A DNA stretch of 64,000 bases from Devosia nitrariae (GTDB lineage Bacteria > Pseudomonadota > Alphaproteobacteria > Rhizobiales > Devosiaceae). The stretch lies in NCBI RefSeq assembly GCF_030160115.1, contig NZ_BSNS01000007.1:124001-188000 (forward strand), given 5' to 3'. The position numbers and the translations under genes are program-made. Position 1 is the stretch's first letter. Every line of letters begins with the position of its first letter. A model generated the notes under the pieces. That model saw nothing but the letters and a program-made list of their open reading frames with translations, searched no databases and was not told the origin of the DNA. This document shows positions 25,516-33,927 of this stretch, piece by piece.

Positions 25516-26232
25516 ATGAGTACCAACAGGGATGCGACGATCCGAATGCAACGCGCAGAAAAGCTGTTTCACATCGAAGAGCGGGCGGCCGATTCACCCT
25601 TTGTCGACAAGGTCTGGCGAGCGCGCAGCGTCTCCTCCCCGGCGTTCATTTCGGTCGCCGCAACTCACTGGCAGATCGTGATCTGGCAGCAGGCGGGTAA
25701 GACGCACGTCACCCTGCGGGGCCCGGAGACCAGGGCGACGGCAGTGCCGATCCCCGTGGACGCGGCGTTCGTTGGGGTCTGGTTCAAACTGGGTGCGTTC
25801 ATGCCCGCCCTGCCCGTTTCAAGGCTCGTCGACCGCGACCTGACCGTGCCTGCGTCTGCCCGAGGCACGTTCCAGCTCGATGGCTCGGACTGGGAGATTC
25901 CCGGCTACGAGAACGTCGAGGTTTTTCTCGGGCGGCTTGCGCGTAAGAAACTTATCGCCTTCGATCCCATCGTCGTGGAGATCATGGAGGAGAGGGCAAC
26001 AGACCTCTCCCGGCGCACCAGGGAACGCCGCGTTCGCGCGGCAACGGGACTGACTCTCGGCACGATCCGGCAGATCAATCGGGCGCAGAGGGCAACAGCG
26101 TTGCTGGATGCCGGAGCACCCATTGCAGATGTCGTCATCGAGGCCGGTTACGCCGACCAGGCGCACCTCACGCGATCGCTGAAGCGCTTCATGGGGCAGA
26201 CGCCGCGCCGGATCTCGCGGGAGGCTGGCTGA
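25516..26232 (+). CDS. AraC-family transcriptional regulator
   Basis: A 238-residue regulator. The N-terminal 110 residues (THWQIVIWQQAGKTHVTLRG, then GVWFKLGAFM) match the domain found in short AraC proteins. The C-terminal HTH pair ends with VVIEAGYADQAHLTRSLKRF. The start at 25516 avoids a longer frame that would overlap the divergent TetR operator region. A RibD-like reductase gene follows 73 bp downstream on the same strand and could be its target. Confidence 0.85.
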   Translation: MSTNRDATIRMQRAEKLFHIEERAADSPFVDKVWRARSVSSPAFISVAATHWQIVIWQQAGKTHVTLRGPETRATAVPIPVDAAFVGVWFKLGAFMPALPVSRLVDRDLTVPASARGTFQLDGSDWEIPGYENVEVFLGRLARKKLIAFDPIVVEIMEERATDLSRRTRERRVRAATGLTLGTIRQINRAQRATALLDAGAPIADVVIEAGYADQAHLTRSLKRFMGQTPRRISREAG

Positions 26233-26305
26233 GCCGCTGTCGCTTTCGTTCAATACAGGAATCAGGGCGTCGACTAGGTTCCGGCCGTCGCGAAATGGAA
26301 AAGCA

Positions 26306-26893
26306 ATGGAGACCCGCATGCCGCGCAAATTGGTGGTGAGCGTCTACAGTTCCCTCGACGGTGTCGTTCAGGACCCCGTCGGCATGGAAAACTCCGGCCT
26401 TGGCAACTGGGTCGGCCCCTTCAGCCGTGGCCCCGAGGGCGACGAGATCATGCATGAGGAGCTTTGGGCGGCCGACATCGTGTTGCTGGGCCGGACCACC
26501 TATGAGGGGTTCGCCCCGGTGTGGCCGACCATCGACGATCCGGCGGGCTTTGCCAAGAAGCTCAACGCCATGCGCAAATACGTCGCCTCGAACACGCTCA
26601 AGGATGCGACGTGGACGAACACTTCGGTCCTGTCGGGGGATGTGGTCGGTGCCGTGCGTGATCTGAAGGCCGAGAGCGGGGGCGATATCGTCGTCTATGG
26701 CAGCGCAGGGCTCGTCCATTCGCTGCTACCGCAGGGCCTAGTCGACAAGGTGCACATGCTGATCTACCCCACCGTTCTCGGGCGCGGCACCAGGCTTTTC
26801 CCGGCAGGCTATGCCTCGGCCTTCGAGCTCGCAGATCTCAGGCGTCTGGGCTCCGGCATCGTCCATGCCGAATACCTTGCGAAGGCTGAGTGA
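26306..26893 (+). CDS. Dihydrofolate-reductase-like (RibD C-terminal domain) protein
   Basis: A 195-residue single-domain protein of the RibD_C superfamily. It shows RKLVVSVYSSLDGVVQDP near the start, VLLGRTTYEGF in the middle and IVVYGSAGLVHSLLPQG, then VLGRGTRLF near the end. Related proteins reduce pteridine- or pyrimidine-type substrates with NADPH, but most members remain uncharacterised. An ATG at 26306 or 26318 could start it. The AraC gene upstream is probably its regulator. Confidence 0.85.
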   Translation: METRMPRKLVVSVYSSLDGVVQDPVGMENSGLGNWVGPFSRGPEGDEIMHEELWAADIVLLGRTTYEGFAPVWPTIDDPAGFAKKLNAMRKYVASNTLKDATWTNTSVLSGDVVGAVRDLKAESGGDIVVYGSAGLVHSLLPQGLVDKVHMLIYPTVLGRGTRLFPAGYASAFELADLRRLGSGIVHAEYLAKAE

Positions 26894-27104
26894 GCTGTGG
26901 GCGCAAGCGCCCCTTTCCCGGAAGGCCGATCCGCTGACCACTTTGAGAGGCGCCCGGATTTACCCCTGGCCGCGGGCGCTGTTTGTCAGCCAGCGGGCTT
27001 CGCATTCCGCCGACGCTTCGCCATGGCCCGCCATCACAATTTCATCGACGAGGAACTTCCACGCATCTGTTCTGTTGATGTTCCCCAACCATGGAGGAAC
27101 GACT

Positions 27105-27287
27105 GTGCACAAGGATGAGGTAAAGGGCTCCGGCAAAAAATTGCGCGGAGAAGTGAAGGACAAGGTCGGCAAGGCGACCGGCGACGACAAGATGCGCGCC
27201 GATGGCAAGGCCGACAAGGCGGAGGGCAGCATTCAGAAAGGCGTTGGCAAGGCCAAGGATGCTGCTCGAGACGCGCTCAAACATTGA
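27105..27287 (+). CDS. CsbD family stress protein
   Basis: A 60-residue, lysine- and aspartate-rich protein with the CsbD pattern DEVKGSGKKLRGEVKDKVGK and a second DGKADKAEGSIQKGVGKAKD. Proteins of this family accumulate under general stress; their activity is unknown. The start is a GTG seven bases after GGAGG (27093-27097). Longer frames upstream have no ribosome site. A terminator hairpin follows immediately. Confidence 0.85.
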   Translation: MHKDEVKGSGKKLRGEVKDKVGKATGDDKMRADGKADKAEGSIQKGVGKAKDAARDALKH

Positions 27288-27492
27288 CGAATCTGGGCCG
27301 CGGGAAACGCGGCCCCCCTCTTACGTCTTTCACGCCTCGACGTCCCTGACCGTCATCGTCGGACATGACGTTGAAGGGCTCAGCATCTCCCTTCGACAGT
27401 TTCTCGACGAGCGCCTTCTCGCCGCGTGAGAGCGCCGGACTGTCGCACATGGCCTGACCACCCTCCCGCTCGGACAGCATTGCCCCGCTCAT
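27277..27492 (-). CDS. Possible small hydrophilic protein
   Basis: A 71-codon frame facing the CsbD gene and overlapping its last 11 bases. The middle (LSRGEKALVEKLSKGDAEPF, then NVMSDDD) is charged and protein-like, unlike most shadow frames. No ribosome-binding site and no recognised family, so it may not be real. Confidence 0.3.
   Translation of the reverse strand: MSGAMLSEREGGQAMCDSPALSRGEKALVEKLSKGDAEPFNVMSDDDGQGRRGVKDVRGGPRFPRPRFVNV
27295..27315 (+). terminator. Terminator after csbD-like gene
   Basis: An 8-bp perfect stem (GGGCCGCG / CGCGGCCC) with loop GGAAA, seven bases after the CsbD stop, followed by a weak pyrimidine tract. Confidence 0.65.
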
Positions 27493-27549
27493 CGCGCGGC
27501 CATACCTCGCTTGCGTCGCGTTCGTTGCGCCGCCCTCCTCGCCTTGCGC

Positions 27550-28680
27550 CTATGCGCTCTTTGGCAGCACGCGCTCGACGAAGGCGCTGATCGCTGAATT
27601 GTACTGGTCGGCCCGCTCCAGCATGCCCATGTGATTGACGCCTTCGATCACCTCGAACTGAGCGCGCGGCGCCTGTCGGGCAAGCTCCCGGCTCGCGTCC
27701 GGCCTGGTGACGATGTCGGCTTCCCCCGCTATGACCAGTATCGGTACATCGGTATCCCGCAATGCTCCCGTGGCGTTCCAGCGGAACATGGCGAGGTTCC
27801 CCTTTTGCACCTCGCCCGGCGGATTCCTCGTCGCCAGCAGCGTGACGTGGTTGAGTTGGCTGCGGGTCACGTATTTGCCGAACCCGAGGCGGTTGGCGAT
27901 ATGGGCCGTTCCACTGAGATAGCTTTGCCAGGCGCTGAGCCAGGCAAGCGGCTGCAGGAGGATGGTGAGCCGCATGAGAGGCTCGAGCAGCGGCCAGCGG
28001 ATCGCCTGCACGAAGCCCGACAGGATCATGGTCTTGAGTGGGTTGGTATAGGTGGTGTTGAGCAGCACCGCGCCGGCAACGCGCTCGAGGAAGAGCTCAG
28101 GACGATCGCGAGCCAGCGTCTGGATGGTCATGCCGCCTATGCTGTGCCCGACGAGGACCACCTTGTCGGCACCCGAGCGCAGGATGATCGAACCGAGTTC
28201 GGCCGCAAAGCTTTCGAGCGAAATGCGGCCCTTCGATCGGCCAAGGCCCGGCAGGTCCCAGACGATGATCCGGAAGGACTTGCCGAGAGATTGCCTGGCG
28301 TAGTGCCAGATGGTGCTGTCGAGCGCCCAGCCATGCGTGAGGATGAGCGTCGGGCCGCTCTGCAATCCCGTCTCTTCGATATAGATTTCCGAGCCACCCG
28401 GCTGTTCGACGATCTGCCCGGCGCCGCGCTCGGGCCGCGAGCGCTCACTCTTGTCGGGTCGGGCGAGGAGAGGAACCACGAGGAACTTGCCCAAAAACGA
28501 GAAGAGCCCGAGGCCCACCGCCACCCAGAGCCACCAGTCCTCCCGAACCCGGACCAGGTCGCCGTCTGCCTGCCGCACCAGGTCTCCTTCGTACCAGGCC
28601 CAGAGGAGGTATGCGGTCAGGCCAAGCAGCCCCAATGACACCAGCGTTGCCAGAAAGCGTACGATCGACAGGAAAGGCAT
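27550..28680 (-). CDS. Membrane-anchored alpha/beta-fold hydrolase
   Basis: A 376-residue protein. Two hydrophobic helices near residues 5-25 and 45-70 anchor it to the membrane. The remainder is an alpha/beta hydrolase with oxyanion HGWALDSTIW, nucleophile elbow VGHSIGGM (Ser), acid in GEADIVTRPD and catalytic His in NHMGM. The start at 28680 gives the first helix directly; a frame 20 codons longer has no signal. Likely an esterase or lipase-like enzyme; the substrate is unknown. Confidence 0.85.
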   Translation of the reverse strand: MPFLSIVRFLATLVSLGLLGLTAYLLWAWYEGDLVRQADGDLVRVREDWWLWVAVGLGLFSFLGKFLVVPLLARPDKSERSRPERGAGQIVEQPGGSEIYIEETGLQSGPTLILTHGWALDSTIWHYARQSLGKSFRIIVWDLPGLGRSKGRISLESFAAELGSIILRSGADKVVLVGHSIGGMTIQTLARDRPELFLERVAGAVLLNTTYTNPLKTMILSGFVQAIRWPLLEPLMRLTILLQPLAWLSAWQSYLSGTAHIANRLGFGKYVTRSQLNHVTLLATRNPPGEVQKGNLAMFRWNATGALRDTDVPILVIAGEADIVTRPDASRELARQAPRAQFEVIEGVNHMGMLERADQYNSAISAFVERVLPKSA

Positions 28681-28991
28681 GGGCGGGATCTCCGGAGCGC
28701 AACTATCAACCCCGGCCACACCGGTTCGTTCCTGCCCCAAATATGCAGCAGTACACGGTCCCCCGATGACTTGCCGATGTTGCGGCGCCGCAGGGCATCC
28801 ATTATGTCAATGTCGGCTATATCGAGGACGCGGTGATTGATGTCGCGAGGCCCGAGATGCCGATTTCAATCCTGCGGTGTCCTGCGATGCCATGGCTGTC
28901 GACGCGCACATGGCGCACTGATGCTGCCTGCCGTTAAGCCAGGCGCCGCAGATCAAGGAATGACCTGGAGTAACTTGGCCTGGCTTAGGAC

Positions 28992-29178
28992 CTTCCCCGC
29001 GCACATAGCGCGGTGACCCGGAGAGGGCTCCGGTCGTGCCGCCACCGACGACGATTTCCGTCGCCTGAAGGCGGGAACTCTCGTCGGATGCAAGGAAGAC
29101 GACGGAGTTCGCCACCTCCTCTGCGCGAGGATTCCTCGTTGCCGCCAATGGAAAGCACCGCACGACCCATGCTGACAA
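28992..29178 (-). pseudogene. C-terminal remnant of a short-chain dehydrogenase gene
   Basis: The minus strand reads RAEEVANSVVFLASDESSRL, then EIVVGGGTTGALSGSP, the classic C-terminus of short-chain dehydrogenases. No Rossmann motif or YxxxK region precedes it; instead a dispersed repeat begins at about 29180. The gene has lost its first four-fifths. Bases 28741-28860 on the plus strand read GIHYVNVGYIEDAVIDVARP, another possible gene fragment. Nothing complete lies in 28681-29283. Confidence 0.6.
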
Positions 29179-29179
29179 A

Positions 29180-29286
29180 CTCTAGAGCCTTGCGCGTTCT
29201 GACGAATTCAGAACGCCGGCTCTAGTCTTTGTTGTCGCAACGTTTTTTGCGCAAAGCCGGTAGCCACCTTTGCGCACGTTGCTCTA
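29180..29286. repeat. Dispersed hairpin element pair
   Basis: Two elements abut here. The first is a hairpin (GCGTTCTGA / TCAGAACGC, 29194-29216) bounded by AGAGCC and GGCTCT. The second (29221-29286) is bounded by CTCTAG and holds GTTGTCGC and a GCGCAAAG...CTTTGCGC inner stem. The second closely resembles 42236-42299. Its end supplies the TAG stop of the CGNR gene. Confidence 0.7.
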
Positions 29287-29898
29287 GTCATGCTCCCTGT
29301 GCCGCGACACCTTCTCGCGGTTGCCGCAGGTCCGCATGCTGCACCAGCGGCGTTTGCCGCCGCGGGAGGTGTCGAGGAACAGCCAGCCGCAGCGCGGACA
29401 GGAGCGCAGCCTTTCGCGCGGCAGGGTAAAGAAAGCTTCGACCGATAGCAGGGCGAGGAACGCCGTGACGGCGTCCGGGTGCCGCCATTCACTAGGGGAG
29501 AGTTCCGGGCGCGCGCCGTTCGGCGTAATGTCCCCGGCGGAAAGCCCGCTTGCCGCTGCGGAAAAGAGGAACCCCAGCGCCTCCATCGCAGGGGCCTTGC
29601 CCGCGGCGATCGCCCCGAAGACTCGGGCCGACACTTCGCGCAGCGCGTGCACCCGTTCCACGAACGCTTCACCCGGTATCCTGGCGACCGCTCCTGCCTG
29701 GCGCGCATCGGCAAGGCCCGATGCTTTGAACCAGTTTCCGATATCCCGGGCGGATTTGAGCAGTTCGTTATCCTCCTCGGGCCACCGCCGATTGAACACG
29801 GCGTTGGCAAGGTCGAGGGCGGGATGACCGCCTATGAAGTGCTCCGGCACCCAGGCCGTGTGATCGCTCGACAGGGAACGTAACCTTTTCAAAGGCAT
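29284..29898 (-). CDS. CGNR zinc-finger (ABATE-type) transcriptional regulator
   Basis: A 204-residue regulator. The N-terminal ABATE-like domain contains FIGGHPALDLANAVFNRRW, the family signature. The C-terminal zinc finger has paired cysteines in CPRCGWLF and WCSMRTCGNREK, with the CGNR motif that names the family. These proteins act as transcriptional regulators of nearby genes. A perfect 20-bp palindrome starts five bases upstream of the ATG, and a hydrolase gene is divergent. The last codon runs directly into a dispersed hairpin element. Confidence 0.9.
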   Translation of the reverse strand: MPLKRLRSLSSDHTAWVPEHFIGGHPALDLANAVFNRRWPEEDNELLKSARDIGNWFKASGLADARQAGAVARIPGEAFVERVHALREVSARVFGAIAAGKAPAMEALGFLFSAAASGLSAGDITPNGARPELSPSEWRHPDAVTAFLALLSVEAFFTLPRERLRSCPRCGWLFLDTSRGGKRRWCSMRTCGNREKVSRHREHD

Positions 29899-29902
29899 TA
29901 TG

Positions 29903-29922
29903 CGGTTACAGCGCTGTAACCG
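29903..29922. promoter_or_regulatory. Operator for the CGNR regulator and divergent hydrolase
   Basis: CGGTTACAGC-GCTGTAACCG is a perfect 20-bp palindrome in the 77-bp divergent spacer, five bases from the regulator's start. It is the obvious candidate binding site for autoregulation and for control of the hydrolase gene. Confidence 0.7.
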
Positions 29923-29975
29923 TATTAATCCAATTATCAGGTTTCATCGCTGACGGCAAACCCAGGAGATGAGAT

Positions 29976-30848
29976 ATGCAGACCCATCATGAAACCGTCC
30001 AACAGCGATTGCGTCTCTCCAGCGGAACCGAGCTTACCTACGTTACCGCAGGCGATAGAGCGAACCCCGCTCTCTTGCTGCTGCACGGTTACGCCAGTTC
30101 ATCCAAGACGTTCCGCGACGTGATACCCGTGCTGTCGCGCGTCGCCTACGTGGTCGCGCCGGACCTGCCCGGATACGGACAATCCGACCCTCTTGCCGAG
30201 CCTTCGTTTGCAGCGCTCGGCGACGCCGTCACCGAGCTGTTGCGCCACCTCGAGGTTGGGCAACGTTTCATCTATCTGCACGATTGGGGTGCGCCCGTCG
30301 GATTGCGGATCGCCATGCAATCGCCCGAGCTGGTGTCGGGCCTCATCATCCAGAACGCCAACGCGCACCACACCGGCTTTGCACCGCAATGGGAAGCAAC
30401 GTTCGCCTACTGGTCCGATCCCACCCCGGAGAAAAAGGCTGAGGCGACATCGTTTCTCACCTTCGAAGACACGCGCGCCCAGTATACGCGCGACGTGCCG
30501 GCAGATGTCGTCGCCCGGATCGAGGGTGAGCCCTGGGTCGAAGACTGGAGGATTTTGAACCTGCCCGGCCGCATGGAGATGCAGCGCGCCCTTCTTGCCG
30601 ACTACGGCAAATACGTCGCCCGGTTCGACGAGATCGGCGAATATTTCAAGGAGCGGCGGCCGCCGGCGCTGATGATCTGGGGCCGCCACGACGCCTTCTT
30701 CGACATCGCCGAAACGCTCTCCTGGATCGAGGATTTTCCGCGCATGGAAGCCCACATCCTCGACGGCGGACATTTCCTGCTCGAAACGCACGCCGAGGCG
30801 TCGGCCGCGCTGATGGGTGAGTTCATCGAGCGAACGCAGCGACCTTGA
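29976..30848 (+). CDS. Alpha/beta hydrolase (epoxide hydrolase/haloalkane dehalogenase-like)
   Basis: A 290-residue soluble enzyme. Oxyanion motif LLLHGYASSSKTF, nucleophile HDWGAPVG with Asp instead of Ser, acid in WGRHDAFF and catalytic His in GGHFLLE place it among Asp-nucleophile hydrolases such as epoxide hydrolases and haloalkane dehalogenases. AGGAG lies seven bases before the ATG. It is divergent from the CGNR regulator, which probably responds to its substrate or product. The exact substrate is unknown. Confidence 0.88.
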   Translation: MQTHHETVQQRLRLSSGTELTYVTAGDRANPALLLLHGYASSSKTFRDVIPVLSRVAYVVAPDLPGYGQSDPLAEPSFAALGDAVTELLRHLEVGQRFIYLHDWGAPVGLRIAMQSPELVSGLIIQNANAHHTGFAPQWEATFAYWSDPTPEKKAEATSFLTFEDTRAQYTRDVPADVVARIEGEPWVEDWRILNLPGRMEMQRALLADYGKYVARFDEIGEYFKERRPPALMIWGRHDAFFDIAETLSWIEDFPRMEAHILDGGHFLLETHAEASAALMGEFIERTQRP

Positions 30849-30925
30849 GCAGCCGCACCTGCCGGTTGAAGTTCCGGTCCCGCTCGCGGCAGCTGCGTCC
30901 GCTTTGCTCCCCGCCACCACAGCAT

Positions 30926-32536
30926 TCAGCCGCCGGCGGCCAGAATCCCTCCAGCGAAGGCTATCAGGTCTTCATTGTTCTCCAGCACGTCCCTTCGCGT
31001 CAGTTGATACTGATGGTCGGCGAAGACGCCCAAGCCTTCCAGCGGCAGCCCGAGGCTGGGGCCGACACGCGTCGACCGTCTTACAGACAGGTCGATGTCT
31101 ATGTTGGAAGGCAGAGGCTGGATGTCTGAACCACCGCCTTGGGCCGCGAACTGGCCGAGAACGCCATGGTTCCACACATTGGCGCCGCCCGCACCCGTGA
31201 CCGGATCGACCCCCAGAATTTCCGCAAGTCCATTGTCCTGCATCCCGGCGGCGAAGAAATCAGTGGTGCTGTAGCAGAGCGCATCGATGATCACGACAAC
31301 CCGGCCCGAATACACGCCCCTGGGACCGATCTCATCGGGTGTCAGCGCAAAACCCTGTGAGAACACGTCACCGGTTTCGTACTGCATGTCCAGCGAATGC
31401 TTCCAGGCCAGGAAAGGCGAAAGACCTCCGAGCCGCCGTACCGCCTGCGTATTGCGGAAGCTTACGGGGGCCGATTCAACCACGCGCCCGGTGAAGAGGC
31501 GCATCAACCCTTCACCCGCGGGGATCGAGCCACCGGGATTGGCTCTGACGTCGACGATAAGGCCGTTCTGCGGAAGCTGGCTCAGCAGGCCGGCAACTCT
31601 GTTCACGAAACCAGCGGGATCGGGCACCTCGAAGGAGAATATCCTGAGATAACCCCACTCGCCCGAAGGCGTCGCTACGGTCTTGGCCTGGACGATGTCG
31701 TCGAAGAGGTCGGACGCACCGGCCCGCTCGGTCGCTGGAGTCGCGCGGGTAAAAAGATCGTACCAGGTATTGTTGATGATCAATGTGTTGCGGTCGACCC
31801 CCTGAAACAGAACCCTGTTGGCCGATGCCGTGACATTGGCGATGCTGGCTGCGCTGCCCGTTTCGGGGAAATAGATCCGCCATGGAACCGATACGCTTCG
31901 ATGGGCTCCCTTGTTCGAGCGATACGTGATTGTCACCCAGTCCTCGTCGGGTTGGGGCATGTAGCCGAGCGGCCGGGCGGTAAGCGAGCGAAGGGCAATC
32001 GCAACGCGGGCAAACGGATTGGCGCCTTCAGTGTTCCAGCTCAGCGCCTCGATATGTCGGCGGATGGGTGTGCCATTCCAGTGAGTGATCTCGACGCCTG
32101 GACCGAACTCGGCGTCGCCGGTGTCGGCCATTATCTTGCTGACAACCAGGTGACGCCCAGCCTGATCGAAGTAGCTCTCAACGGCGAAGGGCAAGTACGC
32201 GACCATGTCCCGCCACGGGCTTGGCAAGCGGATAGCAGTGTGCCGATCTCGGAGCCGGATCAGGATGTTGAATACCCGTCGAAAAAACTCCACGTCCGAC
32301 GGCATGAAGGGAACTTCGTCCACCAGCAGCCTGGCATCTTGAACCGGATCAACTCCGAGCGAACTCCGCTTCAGCGGCAGGTGGACGTAGAATTGATCCA
32401 GCAGAACAACCAACTGGCGGGCGACGAGGTCCCAATGGTCGACCGACGTCGCGCTGGCGAGGTCACGAGCGCCGGCGAGCAGCAGTGATTGGGAGTAGAG
32501 GTCCTCAGCCTGGGCCTGCGTTGAAAAGAGAGCCAT
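30926..32536 (-). CDS. S41-family serine protease of the azole-peptide cluster
   Basis: A 536-residue protein with the C-terminal processing-protease fold: LIVDVRANPGGSIPAGEGL (residues 327-345) and IIDALCYSTTDFFAAGMQDN (417-435). By family alignment Ser423 is the catalytic serine. There is no signal peptide, so it is probably cytoplasmic, unlike most S41 proteases. The ATG at 32536 lies five bases after the stop of the SagB-type dehydrogenase gene, so it is the last gene of the RiPP operon. Cutting off the leader or separating repeats of the precursor is the likely task. Confidence 0.85.
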   Translation of the reverse strand: MALFSTQAQAEDLYSQSLLLAGARDLASATSVDHWDLVARQLVVLLDQFYVHLPLKRSSLGVDPVQDARLLVDEVPFMPSDVEFFRRVFNILIRLRDRHTAIRLPSPWRDMVAYLPFAVESYFDQAGRHLVVSKIMADTGDAEFGPGVEITHWNGTPIRRHIEALSWNTEGANPFARVAIALRSLTARPLGYMPQPDEDWVTITYRSNKGAHRSVSVPWRIYFPETGSAASIANVTASANRVLFQGVDRNTLIINNTWYDLFTRATPATERAGASDLFDDIVQAKTVATPSGEWGYLRIFSFEVPDPAGFVNRVAGLLSQLPQNGLIVDVRANPGGSIPAGEGLMRLFTGRVVESAPVSFRNTQAVRRLGGLSPFLAWKHSLDMQYETGDVFSQGFALTPDEIGPRGVYSGRVVVIIDALCYSTTDFFAAGMQDNGLAEILGVDPVTGAGGANVWNHGVLGQFAAQGGGSDIQPLPSNIDIDLSVRRSTRVGPSLGLPLEGLGVFADHQYQLTRRDVLENNEDLIAFAGGILAAGG

Positions 32537-32541
32537 GCTGC

Positions 32542-33927
32542 TTACCCTGTGCCGGTTTCGCGTGCCGTTCCAAGCATGAACTCTCCGATCGATCCCTCCT
32601 CGAAATAGTTCGTGCCAGCGAGGCGGCACATCCTTTCGGAATTGCCGAGTCCCAACGCGCATCCGGCAAGGTTCATCGCCGTCGCGACCAGATAGAGTGT
32701 CTGATACAGAACGCCGACGTTCTTGAGCTGCGCCGCATAGGCCATGCCGGAGTACTTCCAGGTCACGCGATGGAACCGACTGGCGATCGTGATGAGCACC
32801 TGCGGTCTGCACATGCGCGCAGCCGACAGCCAGGCTTCGTCGAGCAAGGCCTCGACTTCATCATTGGCAGCCTGGATGAGGTTCAAGGTGTGCGCTGCCG
32901 CATCATAATAGTAGAAGCCGCGTCCAAGCCCGATGCAAACGTTGATCGTCACATAGAGCTCGAGCTCGTAGCTGGCTCCCCCGCTTGGGTAGGGTCGGGA
33001 CGTGAACTCCCCGATATCAGTCTGGAAGCGATCCCGGACCCGGGCGGCGCGGTACAGAAACTCGCCAAGCTGGCCGATCGAGAGGGGACGATCAAAGTCC
33101 TGATCGCGGATCGAACGTCGCGACTCCAGTACAGCCGAGAACGGTGGATCCACGAGCGTTAGCGCGGCGATGTCAGGCCGGGGCAGCATGACCGAGTTCA
33201 CGCTCCACCGATTGGCCTTTAGGGCGGGTTGCGGCGGCAACTGGCCCCTGAAACGAAAATCTCCCCCTATCGCAGCCGAATGGCGCCCCTTGCGGCTACG
33301 GCTGTGGAACAGAAGATCGTGAAACTCCCATTGTACCAGGTCGGCGCGCAGGTCCTCCGGTCGCCGCCCGTTGCCGTCGCACGCCTCGACAACGCCTGCA
33401 TTTTGGAGGAGGAGCAGAAGCACCTGGACATGTTCGCGGCCTTCCAGCCACTGAATGCGGTCGGCGAGTCCGTCAACGGTTTGAGGTTCAGCCAACGTCG
33501 CAAACAGACCCGCCAATTCCGGCCGCAGGATCTCCGCAACAACCGGCAGCCGGGGCGTCTCGATTCGCAACCGGCCATCGCGGCCGGCGCGCATGAAGGC
33601 AAAGCGCGACAATCTCCACGACGCGGCCAAGCCTGCTGTGCCAAGGTTGAGCGGCTGATCCTCGATGGCGCATACGACCCGTATTGCTGGGTCGATCGCC
33701 CGATCCAGGAGGGTAAGCGCCCGCTGCTGCCAGAGGATATGCAGTGCCAGATAGACTTCCGGCAGCACCGTCTCAAAATCTCTGTCGATGTCGGCCACGG
33801 CGACAGGACCGGCCTCCAGGCTCCGCAGCAGACCCTCGGGAAGAGCGGCCGCACGTTGCCCGATCGTTCCGGCCGGCTCGGTGAGGGCCACAGCCATGCC
33901 CGCGTACGCCGTGACCTGTGCGCTCAC
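32542..33927 (-). CDS. SagB-type azoline dehydrogenase (nitroreductase fold)
   Basis: A 461-residue flavoenzyme of the SagB/McbC family, which oxidises azolines to azoles in thiazole/oxazole-modified peptides. FMN-binding ESRRSIRDQD (268-277), PYPSGGASYELE (312-323) and FHRVTWKYSGMAYA (385-398) are family motifs. About 240 N-terminal residues form the extra domain usual in larger members. The start is a GTG at 33927 overlapping the YcaO stop (GTGA); a longer frame upstream is a shadow of the YcaO gene. Confidence 0.9.
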   Translation of the reverse strand: MSAQVTAYAGMAVALTEPAGTIGQRAAALPEGLLRSLEAGPVAVADIDRDFETVLPEVYLALHILWQQRALTLLDRAIDPAIRVVCAIEDQPLNLGTAGLAASWRLSRFAFMRAGRDGRLRIETPRLPVVAEILRPELAGLFATLAEPQTVDGLADRIQWLEGREHVQVLLLLLQNAGVVEACDGNGRRPEDLRADLVQWEFHDLLFHSRSRKGRHSAAIGGDFRFRGQLPPQPALKANRWSVNSVMLPRPDIAALTLVDPPFSAVLESRRSIRDQDFDRPLSIGQLGEFLYRAARVRDRFQTDIGEFTSRPYPSGGASYELELYVTINVCIGLGRGFYYYDAAAHTLNLIQAANDEVEALLDEAWLSAARMCRPQVLITIASRFHRVTWKYSGMAYAAQLKNVGVLYQTLYLVATAMNLAGCALGLGNSERMCRLAGTNYFEEGSIGEFMLGTARETGTG

